Source of the DNA: Watersipora subatra
Taxonomy: Eukaryota > Bryozoa > Gymnolaemata > Cheilostomatida > Watersiporidae
Direction of reading: 5' to 3'
Assembly (NCBI RefSeq): GCF_963576615.1
Contig: NC_088717.1
Coordinates: forward strand, 40,192,302 to 40,256,301
DNA: 64,000 nucleotides
Numbering within the stretch: position 1 is the first letter of the stretch; the number at the start of each line of letters is the position of its first letter. The position numbers and the translations under genes are program-made. Positions 22,085 through 28,991 of the stretch are shown piece after piece. The notes under the pieces were generated by a model, which saw only the letters and a program-made list of their open reading frames with translations, was not told where the DNA came from and searched no databases.

Positions 22085-24235
22085 TGTATATACTCATGCT
22101 ACAGACAGTACTGTTTCGGCTATTGAAGCCTCATCAGTGCAGCTCAGAGCTTAGGCAAGGGACACAAATCCCATTACCAATGAGAGTTGACTTCCTGCCA
22201 CAAAACAACTAAGTTGCCTCGCAGACTTTAAGAAAGTCAATGTGCTGGCACCAGAGTGCTCAAATCACAAAAGTGATGAGCTTTGCACAAAGGCTAATAG
22301 TGCCGCACCTCTCACAGAGTGCTCAACCAAACCGAAGTAAGGGAGCATATACTCATGCTACAGACAGTACTGTTTCGGCTATTGAAGCCTCATCAGTGCA
22401 GCTCAGAGCTTAGGCAAGGGACACAAATCCCATTACCAATGAGAGTTGACTTCCTGCCACAAAACAACTAAGTTGCCTCGCAGACTTTAAGAAAGTCAAT
22501 GTGCTGGCACCAGAGTGCTCAAATCACAAAAGTGATGAGCTATATATATATATATACAGTATATATACTGTATATATATATATATATATATATATACAGT
22601 ATATAAATTAGTAGACAATTAGATAGAATTAGATGAAACTAGAGGCATTGTTACATTTATGTTGTTCGTCGATAAACATGTCGATCGAGTAATTCAGTAA
22701 ATTAACGATGTCAATTAATTTAGTAAATATCGATGTCGATGCCTGATCTAGTAATTGAGTAAAATCCATAACTTCGAGACCACGGACAATGTGTTTTACG
22801 AGTGATATGGTAACATTTAATATGACCTATATAAAAATTTTGTCCTGATGATGGCTAATGAAGAGATCTTATATTTATCGCTCGTGGACTCTTTTTACAT
22901 GTATCACTCCTTACATCACGAATAAAGCACCCGCTCGAATCTGAGCGTTTATAAAAATTATCTCATTCAAATGCTTTATCTCTGGACAGGGTTAGCCTAC
23001 AAAGACAAAAATGACATCAAATTGTAGCTTATGTTTTCGCCTTTTATTGGTACTAATATCATTCGATCGACTTTCTTGACGCAATCAAATCTTTAAGCGT
23101 GAGTATTTTAACTAATGGAATGACTATTTGCCAAATAGATTCAAAAAATTCTATGCAGCTTAAAGGTTGACTTGCAACCAAATTCACATTACAGTTATTT
23201 TGTATCAAAAGGCTCACCATGTCTTACTCTGCTCTGTTGTAGATGCAAAATATGTGGAAATGTGATTACAAGCTCTTAAAAGCTAAAAAGACGAACTGTT
23301 AATTGCAGCCAACAAGAAACGCTGTAGTTTGGAAGTATTTGGAATATTTTGGAAAGTTTTATATACATGTATATATAGAAGTGCACATGTTTCAACAGCT
23401 TAAATTAATAAATATACTGTGATTTTAAAAAATTTGTGTTATGCAACAAGAGTGTTGTTTGTGAGAAACTTGGATTCATCTGTGAATATGTCAATTACGT
23501 AACTTATAAACTTAATAAGTATAATTTGTTGATTGACATGAACCATCGGTAAAATATAAAAGACAGTTTATATTCTGTTGTTTCTATGCTTTTTCAACTA
23601 ATTTCTTGTATCTTTTGCAGGCATTCGCTGGGCTACCTACTATACTGGTATCAGTTTTTCTTTTGCCGCGGATTGGCTATATTGGTATATTTGTTCTTTG
23701 CGGCATCTTTTCAGCAGCTGGTAAGTTATATATACTTTATAAAGTGTAGACTGTAGATACAGTCATAGTGCACTTAATTTTTATTAACCTGTAAATAATC
23801 TCTAATGTAGTTAGTTTATAAATGCTTCTAAGAGATAAAGTACCACCATAGACTAGTGTGCAAAGATTAGGGAGTATTTATGTAGAAGCAAAAAATAGAA
23901 TGTATCACCTTCCAATTGTAGCTCAACTTTGCAAAAGAAATTATTTACTTTTGTTGATCTCATTATGACTGCTGAATATTCCTTATAGATCATTGTTATA
24001 ATTCCGTCAAATGCTAATTATTATGGTACAATCATTATTGTTGTTTGCTACAGTTCTGACGTGTGACGTTATAGAACAAGCCTTAGAGAAAAACAAATTA
24101 CTAATTGCATTAACATCTTAGAAAATGTTTATTTTTAGTACACAGTAAAAGTACATATGTTGTAAATATATATTTGTAGCAGTTGCACTGACCTTGTTAC
24201 TTGATGTGAAGACATCTGATGGAAAATATGTATGA
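1366..24235 (+). CDS. MFS transporter, oxalate:formate antiporter / MCT-like, copy 1 (9 exons)
   Basis: Exons: 1366-1444, 2806-2995, 5674-5800, 6756-6910, 7868-8053, 13401-13782, 19124-19345, 23621-23720, 24180-24235. All introns are GT/AG, junction phases agree, and the sum is 1497 nt (498 aa plus stop). The product is a 12-TM plasma- or organelle-membrane permease, by family a transporter of small carboxylates; the substrate cannot be read from sequence. Family signs are an N-terminal helix [13 protein letters not shown], a loop 2-3 motif A relative ([10 protein letters not shown]), the helix 4-5 signature [12 protein letters not shown] followed by VMKWFPNYQ across the exon 3/4 junction, and a second motif A relative ([10 protein letters not shown]) at the end of exon 6. 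Exons 5-6 encode an acidic, charged central cytoplasmic loop. The C-terminus is short (exon 9, ending TSDGKYV). The start is the ATG opening the hydrophobic first helix, conserved in copy 2. Introns hold many transposons. Confidence 0.88.
1951..2090. repeat. Short minisatellite in intron 1 of copy 1
   Basis: A degenerate tandem repeat alternates GTTCACAGTCTACG with a GTTTCACT/CCCACG-type segment. The equivalent stretch in copy 2 (29,565-29,632) has fewer units, so the array length changed after duplication. Confidence 0.75.
3230..4776 (+). mobile_element. 5'-truncated LINE (CR1/Jockey-like) in intron 2, copy 1
   Basis: Degraded non-LTR retrotransposon. Reverse transcriptase blocks appear in order: NNYRPIS (about 3320), [12 protein letters not shown] (about 3520), a [10 protein letters not shown] block (about 3700) and the catalytic FADD (about 3790). 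After them come the usual post-RT segment and a C-terminus ending [12 protein letters not shown]...[14 protein letters not shown] near 4587. The 3' UTR ends in an AAACAAACAAA-type tail near 4776. Frameshifts and stops (for example TAA after the FADD block) show it is dead. The same insertion sits in the same intron of copy 2, so it predates the gene duplication. The clade assignment rests on motif resemblance only. Confidence 0.85.
7454..7867. repeat. 28-bp minisatellite abutting exon 5, copy 1 (about 15 units)
   Basis: The tandem unit of about 28 bp contains CTGATTGACAGCAAACAACT. The array runs directly into the exon 5 acceptor, whose sequence CTGATTGGCAG is itself a variant of the unit. Each unit therefore carries a branch-point-like ACTAA and a downstream GACAG. 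Copy 2 has about 60 units at the same place. Confidence 0.92.
8363..10577. repeat. 32-bp minisatellite in intron 5, copy 1 only (about 69 units)
   Basis: The unit, read from TGCACAACAATGCCCTTTGT through CATTAGAACTCA, repeats every 32 bp for 2.2 kb with very low divergence. Recurrent variants are CTTATG for CTCATG and GTCCTT for GTCATT. Copy 2 holds a single diverged unit (about 37,188-37,220), so the array expanded from one unit after duplication. Confidence 0.95.
11171..12102. mobile_element. 932-bp non-autonomous TIR element in intron 5, copy 1 only
   Basis: The element has 17-bp terminal inverted repeats TCCCAGGGCTGATACTC at both ends and is flanked by GGTTAT (11,165-11,170 and 12,103-12,108), a likely target duplication. 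The aligned copy 2 site (near 37,795) lacks the insert. No transposase-like frame is visible inside. A segment containing GACCAACCAGGTGATTGGG occurs twice in tandem near the right end. I cannot assign a superfamily: the ends look hAT-like (CAGGG) but no 8-bp duplication fits. Confidence 0.7.
13925..14010. repeat. Dispersed repeat with a TTGAACGCCACC-type motif (intron 6, copy 1)
   Basis: A short interspersed repeat containing ATTCGAGCGCCACTATAGAA and TTTAATTGAATGCCG. Related copies are at 26,650-26,770, 39,655-39,740 and 57,480-57,610. It lies just downstream of exon 6 in both transporter copies, so this insertion predates the duplication. Confidence 0.6.
14700..15045. repeat. Left subterminal TTTCCAT array of the hAT element
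   Basis: Dozens of TTTCCAT/ATTTCCATA motifs spaced by short AT-rich segments fill the first few hundred bases inside the left end of the hAT element. hAT transposases are known to bind short subterminal repeats; that these serve that role is inference. Confidence 0.8.
15259..17070 (-). pseudogene. hAT transposase, ZBED-like, with three nonsense codons
   Basis: Reading the minus strand from 17,070 to 15,259, one frame stays open except for three stops: TGA at 16,846-16,848, TAA at 16,087-16,089 and TAA at 15,919-15,921. The translation keeps family order. A helical N-terminal part leads into WDLRPFETI, then a catalytic-core segment with ATADLWSN and HTGENI, a cysteine/histidine-rich insertion, TRWNS across the second stop, and a C-terminal hATC dimerisation domain with [18 protein letters not shown] near the end. 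Lost function is seen directly; point nonsense mutations rather than frameshifts suggest fairly recent decay. A BED finger exon lies upstream. Confidence 0.9.
17429..17513. repeat. Tandem duplication of about 43 bp inside the hAT element
   Basis: A segment containing GATCACACACTTCCCAGAGG and CCACAAACTACATTAGA occurs twice in direct succession between the BED exon and the transposase body. Confidence 0.8.
17699..17932 (-). pseudogene. BED-type zinc-finger exon of the hAT transposase
   Basis: A 77-residue minus-strand frame contains CIHC about 30 residues before the end, followed by THLKVCH, giving C-x2-C ... H-x4-H. This is the BED-finger spacing used by hAT transposases for DNA binding. It lies upstream of the transposase body in a different frame and is separated from it by about 630 bp, probably an intron. 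It is counted with the broken transposase. Confidence 0.7.
18240..18720. repeat. Right subterminal TTTCCAT array of the hAT element
   Basis: The right-hand counterpart of the array at 14,700-15,045, with many copies of ATTTCCATAAC and ATTCATTTCCATATT. At the extreme right the motif also occurs inverted (ATGGAAAT), next to the terminal CAGGGATCG end. Confidence 0.8.
19610..19775 (-). repeat. tRNA-derived SINE-like module (intron 7, copy 1)
   Basis: On the minus strand an A-box-like TAGCTCATTGGTAGAGCG is followed about 35 nt later by a B-box-like GAGTTCAAATCC, then a body with TTTTAATAGCTATAGCTGG and an AT-rich tail. This order is typical of tRNA-derived SINEs. The orthologous insertion in copy 2 is at about 41,210-41,375. 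Related modules recur at 21,110-21,190, 27,030-27,210, 52,490-52,650 and 57,270-57,460. Confidence 0.65.
19885..20870 (-). repeat. Dispersed ~600-bp repeat, partly duplicated in tandem (intron 7, copy 1)
   Basis: This sequence (motifs GGATAGCTTCTGGTGG, TATACACACACTTCTATGCA) occurs again at 20,440-20,870, at 41,480-42,130 in copy 2, and on the other strand at 54,490-55,060 and 56,490-57,090. At the other loci it lies beside a tRNA-like module in the same order, so the two may form one composite element. It has no coding content I recognise. Confidence 0.6.
20935..21030. repeat. (AT)n-rich microsatellite
   Basis: Alternating TA with TAAATATA interruptions, ending at the TCTCAATG start of the repeat at 21,031. 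Confidence 0.9.
21031..21586 (+). mobile_element. Helitron-like non-autonomous repeat with antisense tRNA-like module (intron 7, copy 1)
   Basis: It begins TCTCAATGTTTGTCC after an A, and ends with a GC-rich hairpin-like ACCCGCACGACGCCGGGCAT before (AT)n. The copy 2 ortholog (42,338-42,901) ends in CTAG followed by T. TC start, 3' hairpin, CTAG end and A/T target fit Helitron-like elements. A tRNA-like block lies inverted inside (21,110-21,190). The alternative is a SINE joined to an unrelated repeat. Confidence 0.5.
21587..21732. repeat. (AT)n microsatellite with two ATGGCAAGGGCAT interruptions
   Basis: Long alternating AT broken by two copies of a TAATGGCAAGGGCATATA segment. It borders the hammerhead palindrome on its left side. 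Confidence 0.9.
21860..21902 (-). ncRNA. Hammerhead ribozyme, type I (palindrome left arm)
   Basis: Mirror image of the plus-strand ribozyme at 21,923-21,965 and identical to it in sequence, because the palindrome is perfect. On the minus strand it reads stem I GTCAC, core CTGAAGA, stem II GTGC/GCAC, GAAA, a short stem III, the GTC cleavage triplet and the closing GTGAC. Confidence 0.8.
21923..21965 (+). ncRNA. Hammerhead ribozyme, type I (palindrome right arm)
   Basis: All invariant hammerhead parts are present. Stem I GTCAC (21,923-21,927) pairs with GTGAC (21,961-21,965). Core CTGAAGA (21,928-21,934) fits CUGANGA. Stem II is GTGC-ACCA-GCAC (21,935-21,946), followed by GAAA (21,947-21,950). 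Stem III is CAG/CTG with a 2-nt loop, with the last A of GAAA pairing to the U of the GTC cleavage triplet (21,958-21,960). Predicted cleavage is after C21,960. A stem III this short is the form found in retrozymes and Penelope-like elements, where ribozymes act best as dimers. Activity is inferred, not shown. Confidence 0.82.
22036..22087. repeat. (AT)n microsatellite between the two hammerhead loci
   Basis: Uninterrupted alternating AT joining the palindrome to the tandem hammerhead dimer. Confidence 0.9.
22098..22143 (-). ncRNA. Hammerhead ribozyme, type I, unit 1 of the dimer
   Basis: Minus strand: stem I GCTGCA pairs with TGTAGC (one G-U pair). Beyond an internal loop (TGA/AT), a further CTC/GAG pairing extends stem I, a layout that can provide the loop-loop contact of active ribozymes. 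The core is CTGATGA, stem II GGCT-TCAAT-AGCC, then GAAA, stem III CAG/CTG with a TA loop, and a GTC cleavage triplet. Cleavage is predicted between 22,104 and 22,103 on the minus strand. Confidence 0.85.
22357..22402 (-). ncRNA. Hammerhead ribozyme, type I, unit 2 of the dimer
   Basis: Identical to the ribozyme at 22,098-22,143, displaced by exactly 259 bp. It keeps CTGATGA, the GGCT/AGCC stem II, GAAA, minimal stem III and GTC. Two intact copies in direct order fit the dimeric action expected with such short stem III. Confidence 0.85.
22542..22605. repeat. (AT)n microsatellite with ATACAGTATATATACTGTAT palindrome
   Basis: Right-hand AT tract bordering the hammerhead dimer. Homology with copy 2 intron 7 resumes after it (AATTAGTAGA...AATTAGATAGA). 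Confidence 0.85.
23163..23340 (+). repeat. Single arm of a foldback repeat family (intron 7, copy 1)
   Basis: It contains GGTTGACTTGCAACCAAATT, TCACCATGTCTTACTCTG and ATGTGATTACAAGCTC. It matches both arms of the element at 25,063-25,956 and is absent from the aligned copy 2 intron. Confidence 0.7.
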
Positions 24236-25062
24236 GGATAAAGTTTCCTAGATTTACCCACTTTTTGACCTCTCGCTTGCTGATTGGAGAAATCTTATTG
24301 TCTCGTTTTAGCCAACTAATTTTGCTCAGTAGAAAATTGCTTTAAGTATTTTTTTAAATGCATGTATGTAAATAAATCTTTAAATTCTTGATCGTTATTG
24401 TTACTATTTTGCTTATGTGTAATAACAACTAATTCATACTATTAGATGTGTGATATATACTCTTGTACTATATATACTAGTTACTAAACTCTAATAATTT
24501 TTCAACTTTTCTTTTCTGACAAAGCATTTGGTTGATTAATTGTTAGTTCAAAATAATTTGATATTAATAAATAAAATTTATTTTATGATTGTACAACCTG
24601 TCAGGCATGAGCCAGCATAAAGAGAGGAGATACATGTATACTCTGAATCTGAAACACCTTTTTATGAGGTTTTATAAGTTTAGCGTGTGATCTATACTTC
24701 TAATATGCTACTGACACTTAGGGTTTCAGAAGAGAGCCCCAACCCCAAATTATAAAATGCTTTATTTTTCATCTCTATATTTATTGACCAGATGATATAT
24801 GAGCTTTTTGTAAAACTTTTGTTTCCAAAGTTATTTTCCAAATTTAATGCTCTTTAAACAGCAGCAAACTAGTCGGCAGCAGAAAACTGTTTCCTTAATC
24901 AGGAATGATCATTTAAAAAATCACTGAAACTAAATTTTTTGGTGGTTTTATGACCAAATGAACAAAACTTTGAAGGAGTTGCATACCCAAGAAGCTAACA
25001 ACAACAAAAAGCAGATAATTACTAAACGTTTAGTTTGGTAGATATTTGTATGTTAGCTTTAA

Positions 25063-25956
25063 AGGTTGACTAGCAACAAAATTCACATTTCAGTTACATG
25101 TATTTGATATCAACAGATTCACCATGTTTTACTCTGTCGTGTAGGTGTGTAGGTGCCAAATATGTGGGAATGTGATTACAAGCTCTTAAAAGCTAAAAAA
25201 CGAACAGTTAATTGCAGCCACACAGGACCGCTGTAGTTTGGATTCTCTTTCCAAAACGGCTCAAATGTGACGTAGTTGTGGTAGATGGTTTCTGTTTACA
25301 CTTGCATGCAACCTTATTCGTCAAAATATTTTCACAAATATACTTCACGAATTCAATAAAACGATGTCTATTGTTCTTACACGTCTGTTTTATCGTCATT
25401 GTAATGCTGTCACTTTTAGCAGTGATATCTTATAACTTACCGTAAAAATTCATTTAATTTTTAACCCTACCTCGACGGATTACATATCATTGTCTGATAA
25501 TCATGACGAGCCTGTTAGTTACCTGTGATAATCGAAAAGTGCTGCAAAAATTATTTGTAAAGTATTGGGTCACGTGATCAGATTACGACTTGCAGATTAG
25601 ACCAAGATGAAACAAAACTGTAAAGTAGCGAGCATCTATATTTCATACGGGATCTTCGGTAAAACCCAAAGTGTTTGTCATAAACTAGTGCTACGATAAG
25701 TTTTCTATTGAGCTTTTTATTGGCCTTTCAATTCACGTGAGAACATCACATGACAAGACAACCAAACTGTCATGACTACGTCAGAGAAATAACTAGATTC
25801 CAATCTACGGAGGCTTTTTGTTTTTGAGCTTTTAACAGCTTGTAATCACTTCTCCACACAATTGGCACCTACAACACAACAGAGTAAGACATGGTGAATC
25901 TTTTCATATCAAATAACTGTAATGTGAATATTGTTGCATGTCAATTTTTAAAAATA
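25063..25956. mobile_element. 894-bp foldback-type TIR element
   Basis: Inverted arms of roughly 190 bp (left from about 25,066 to 25,255; right from about 25,765 to 25,950) share AAATTCACATT, TCACCATG and ATTACAAGCT segments. CTTTAA flanks the element on both sides (25,057-25,062; 25,957-25,962). A related sequence at 47,025-47,165 carries an uninterrupted GCTTTGAATAA at the equivalent site and serves as an empty-site control. No transposase is seen. Confidence 0.65.
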
Positions 25957-26649
25957 CTTTAACTCTACAGAGGCTAGCTGCTTTATCAGGTCAGATAGAT
26001 AGTCTTTATAAAGCAAACTTGTTTTCAAACCTATTGCCTGCCAATTTGGTTTGTTCTATCGATAGCAGCAATCAAATTGCAGCTATCCGAGCCAACAATG
26101 CAAATATTTTTGTTTTAAAAACGTTAACTTTTGTTTCTGCATGTATTATAAGTATAATTCCTTTATGTCATTTGCTCGTAAATATATATTTGCATATAAA
26201 TATGCAGATTTACAGCATGTTATTTAATAACATCTCTGCGGTTATCTTAACACGGCTTTCAATCAGTCGACGCTTGTAACTTCTCTTCTATTGCACATAA
26301 AAAGCTAGTTTTGGCTGCAAACTGTAGCAAACATACTGTGCCATGGGCTTTTATTCAAATTGGTAAATATCGATATAGAATCGAATATGCCTTCAAATTC
26401 AGAAAGAAATAAAAAAATGAAAGCTCTAAAAAATTGCAAAGCACAAGCTATAATATCAACAGAGATTAATTGCAAGCAACAGATAACAATTAGTAAAAAT
26501 ATTTTTCGTTTTCCCAGTGCATATTTTATTAAAAGATCTCTGACAAGTTAGAGGTAAATTAGCAGATTTATTGCATTCAAAATGTTTAATATCAGTCCAC
26601 CGAAAGAAGAGGGCAAAATATAGGCAACATTCGATTCACCAAAGTTCTG

Positions 26650-26770
26650 ACGAGCCATTTGAAAAATACAACACCAGCCTCTATTTGAACGCCACCTCTA
26701 ACTGACCGCCACTAAAGAAGAATGGTTGAAAAATAGAGTGCCATGCGTTCAATTAGAGGTTTTACAGTAG
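26650..26770. repeat. Dispersed TTTGAACGCCACC repeat
   Basis: Contains CTCTATTTGAACGCCACCTC, GACCGCCACTAAAGAAGAAT and GTTCAATTAGAGG. It is related to the sequences at 13,925, 39,655 and 57,480. Confidence 0.65.
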
Positions 26771-27029
26771 TTGGTAAACCAAATGATTTTAATATAATTA
26801 TATAGCGTCACAGCTTTCTTCAGTCAATATTTTGCACAGAACACAACTGTTTCGGTTCCTTTTCACAACTTTAAAAGGTTCATGAAACCTGATAATTGGT
26901 CGAAGTTACACCAATTCAAATATCAATTTCTAGTGTTATCTGCTACTAGCAATACAATTATGTTTGTATTGTCAGATAATCTTTTATCCTCTCTTATTGC
27001 AAGACTTATTCAAATTTAGTTTAGAGCAC

Positions 27030-27210
27030 ATCTATATATGCAAATCTCTGTGTTTATCTGTTTGTTGGTCTGTCATTCTAGTGCAGTTATTGCGATAAAG
27101 TTACAAAAATAAAACATTCACTTCATCCTGGATTTGAACTCAGGACATCCAGGTCTGCAGACAAGCAGTTCTATCTACTAAGCCAAGTGGCTGTATTGCT
27201 GCATGATAGA
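27030..27210 (-). repeat. tRNA-derived SINE-like module
   Basis: Minus strand: A-box-like TGGCTTAGTAGATAG, B-box-like TGAGTTCAAATCC, a body with AACTTTATCGCAATAACTG and a tail running into AGATTTGCATATATAGATG. It is a stand-alone copy without the longer composite repeat. Confidence 0.6.
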
Positions 27211-28240
27211 ATAATATTGTGCAAATATTTATGCAGCGATTGTAAATCTACTATTGCTTACTATTAGCATGCTTGAAGATCATGGTTGCATGAGAGATCA
27301 TTACGTGTAAAACCACATAACAAGCTGACTTCAGACAGAGAACATGGCTCTTATTATAGTAAGTTACTAGCTTAAGTTACTAGCTTAAGTTACTAGCATA
27401 GGCTCCTCAAATTCCTTGGGTCATTATTTTGCTACTCGTGCCATGCTGGGCATTTAGCAATTTCTAAATATATGAACCTGACCCCATAAGCATTCTGTGA
27501 TGTGGAAGATATTGTCACAACCTTCAAAGTTTGCCAATCAGAGATGTAGCTGTCAAATCAAAGAATTATCTTTCAAAGAAAGTGACTATGAATCATTTTG
27601 TGTTTATGTCTAGAAACTCATCAATGATAATATCAACTAAAAAGAGACATTAAAATATTTATTTCTAATTGGCTAAACAGTTTATTACTATAATTGTTCT
27701 CTCTAGAGAGCAGCCATAGTTTCTGATCATACAGGAATCAGATCATAGCTTTCAAACACTATGTTTTCATGCTTCAATTGAGTTCAGAGTTGCCCACTGC
27801 TGATAAACTCGCATCCTACCGTTTCAATGATTTGAAGTTGCACCATACATGTAGGTTTTGCCAAGATTTGCAATGGATCCCTCAATACAGAGCTTGTAAA
27901 AGTAAACTCACTTTTCACATTTTCACATTTAGCAAAGTGAAATTGTGTCAAATGCGTTTGGATTTTATTGTTTCTACAACTTGGAGTGGAAGCGACTCCA
28001 AATTTATTTGAAACATAAAAACATGGTCAATGTCAGCATGTTTCAATGAAAATTGTATGTAGATTTTACATTAACATTCTTCCAATTGTTTCTTGGTAAT
28101 GGTCATGCAGATCATCCGCTGCCTTCTGAGTCAGTATTAAATCGAATGTTGTCAAAAAAGGAATTGGTTTGGTGCTCATTAATAATATAGCTTGTCTAAT
28201 CAATGTGTCTAACTTGTTTAACCTGCATCTAACTGAACCA

Positions 28241-28286
28241 GAAACATACAAGTGTGCAACCTTTCCGTTGCACGCTTGTATGTTTC
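28241..28286. repeat. 20-bp-stem hairpin upstream of transporter copy 2
   Basis: Arms of 20 bp (from GAAACATACAAG to CTTGTATGTTTC) enclose CTTTCC, with one G-U-type mismatch. Copy 1 (637-668) keeps the inner 13 bp perfectly but has ACATGT inserted in the right arm. Confidence 0.75.
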
Positions 28287-28991
28287 AGCTTTTTTGGCTG
28301 CTTTTCCCAGTGGAAGATCGTGACATGTAAAACTTTAGTTGGCCAGAACTAATAGCGGTAAGTTAGCCTTGTAATCTAATAAGTGATTATTAACAGCGCA
28401 GAATGAATACTCATACGGATGGAATGCTTGTGTGATAGATGAGTTGTCTGTTATGATAGATGAGTAGGCTGTTATGGTGATATAATGGTAAGAAACCTCT
28501 ATAAGTATCAAGATGAAATCAATGTTAGAGGGTATGCACAAATGTGATTTTGTGATAACACTGCTGAGCCAGAAAGTGTGACAAGTCGTTGTTAGATATT
28601 GACCTTTTTACCTCAAGCTCATTAGGAAACAGAACTTCTCTGCTATAAAAAGATGGTTAAAAGGGCAATGATACCATATAATCCATGTATGAATATACGA
28701 CAGCTACATGTAGATACTTAAACCATCATGTCCTTCTAAATAGTTCCGGTTTTTATGAGCAACCAGTGAAATGCTTGATTACACATACTATAACCTTTGC
28801 ATGGTCATTATACATGCGTAAATATGAGTGAAGGAGCTTTGAAAGGATTATTTCTCTGGTACGATACTCAACCACCGGAGGCTTTCGTAATGCTCCATTT
28901 CACAGATGAGAATTAGTGCAAGCCTCATTACAATCACTTCTACCAGCCTAACAAGTGAATCAGATCTGGTGACTGTTAGTAGGCTACTAGC

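Larger units (their letters stand above)
22088..22541 (-). mobile_element. Retrozyme-like tandem dimer, 259-bp unit, with a hammerhead in each unit
   Basis: Two nearly identical direct repeats with a 259-bp period (second unit truncated after 22,541) lie between (AT)n tracts. Each carries a type I hammerhead on the minus strand. Self-cleavage at both sites of a minus-strand transcript would release a 259-nt RNA with ends suited to circularisation, the life cycle proposed for plant and metazoan retrozymes. There is no open reading frame. The copy 2 intron lacks this segment, so it was gained (or lost) after the gene duplication. The retrozyme label is inference from architecture. Confidence 0.75.
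24459..27628. other. Spacer between the two transporter copies
   Basis: Homology between the copies stops near 24,459 and the second unit begins near 27,629. The spacer holds a foldback TIR element, a SINE-like module and a TTTGAACGCC repeat, but no gene I can support. Open frames at 25,212-25,445, 25,938-26,279 and 26,360-26,551 look fortuitous. A possible polyadenylation signal (AATAAATAAA, near 24,567) lies about 330 bp after the copy 1 stop codon. Confidence 0.55.

Noticed and set aside
22840..22880. CTGATGA in CCTGATGATGGCTAATGAAG
   Set aside because: No GAAA after a stem II and no pairing stem I; core motif alone is not enough.
25212..25445. 77-residue frame at the left arm of the 25-kb TIR element
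   Set aside because: Lies partly in the inverted arm and has no family resemblance; likely noncoding.
26825..26900. CTGTTTCGG segment resembling the hammerhead GAAACAG side
   Set aside because: The minus strand has CCGAAACAGTTGTG, but no CUGANGA core or stem I partner lies at the needed distance.
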